Assembly (NCBI GenBank): GCA_905211485.1
Contig: CAJMAW010000165.1
Location: 1-6,011 of the forward strand
Reading direction: 5' to 3'
Source of the DNA: an uncultured Lentisphaeria bacterium
Lineage (GTDB): Bacteria > Verrucomicrobiota > Lentisphaeria > Victivallales > UBA1829
DNA length: 6,011 nt
The notes under the pieces were generated by a model. That model worked only from the letters and a program-made list of their open reading frames with translations, was not told where the DNA came from and did not search any database. Numbering within the stretch: position 1 is the first letter of the stretch; each line of letters starts with the position of its first letter. This document shows positions 5,939 to 6,011 of this stretch, in pieces. Made by a program: the position numbers and the translations under genes.

Positions 5939-6011
5939 TCACACTCCGTTCCCACGTTCTTGCAGACGCTTCCTGGAAAGATCGTCCGGGCCGGGCCCGG
6001 AACAACGGGAG
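5939..6011 (-). CDS. Possible 3' end of an upstream gene, cut by the window edge
   Basis: Upstream of the kinase the frame in register with it is open from the window edge to TGA at 5941-5939. It would encode a charged tail ending DDLSRKRLQERGNGV, a plausible C-terminus, 6 bases before the kinase ATG at 5932. The other two minus-strand frames are also open from the edge (to TGA at 5931-5929, overlapping the kinase ATG as ATGA, and to TGA at 5888-5886), so the choice is not secure. Absence of any promoter-like sequence in this stretch is consistent with the kinase being part of a longer transcript. Confidence 0.25.
   Translation of the reverse strand, partial: SRCSGPGPDDLSRKRLQERGNGV

Noticed and set aside
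1..6011. CRISPR array, insertion sequence, tRNA or rRNA gene
   Set aside because: No spaced direct repeats, terminal inverted repeats with transposase, or tRNA/rRNA-like sequence were seen; the only tandem repetition is the LRR coding region.

Overview
The window reads as a compact stretch of a bacterial chromosome, moderately GC-rich, with three complete genes all on the minus strand. From right to left they are a large membrane Ser/Thr protein kinase with extracytoplasmic leucine-rich repeats, a single-chain glycyl-tRNA synthetase, and a small lipoprotein. The kinase style (GGM glycine loop, HLDLKPEN, GDFGEV followed by DWGLAK, then one membrane helix and a long sensor-like C-terminus) recalls kinases of the PVC group. 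Lentisphaerota/Victivallales is my best guess for the host. This is an inference from style, not a database match.

Right part (2432-5932): the kinase runs from cytoplasmic kinase domain to one transmembrane helix, a jelly-roll-like beta domain, a short TPR-like helical stretch, 14 leucine-rich repeats and a C-type-lectin-like tail. The most notable observation is that its catalytic lysine appears to have moved. The VAIK lysine is alanine (A64), and a lysine (K47) takes the third glycine position of the glycine-rich loop. This is the arrangement, with the same 17-residue spacing, that defines eukaryotic WNK kinases. No promoter is visible in the 79 bases before the gene, so it may be driven from beyond the window edge. 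It ends at a clear intrinsic terminator.

Middle (880-2302): a well-formed sigma70-type promoter lies just after that terminator and drives the glycyl-tRNA synthetase gene, whose best start is an internal ATG at 2214 with a good ribosome-binding site. The synthetase gene is therefore a separate transcription unit from the kinase. The lipoprotein gene follows 51 bases downstream with a strong ribosome-binding site and no intervening terminator, so the two are probably co-transcribed.

Left edge (1-90): after the lipoprotein stop lie three small inverted repeats. The one next to the stop is followed by a T-tract only when read on the plus strand. It is thus a terminator for an unseen plus-strand transcript that converges on the lipoprotein gene. 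Plus-strand open frames across the window are shadows of the three minus-strand genes.
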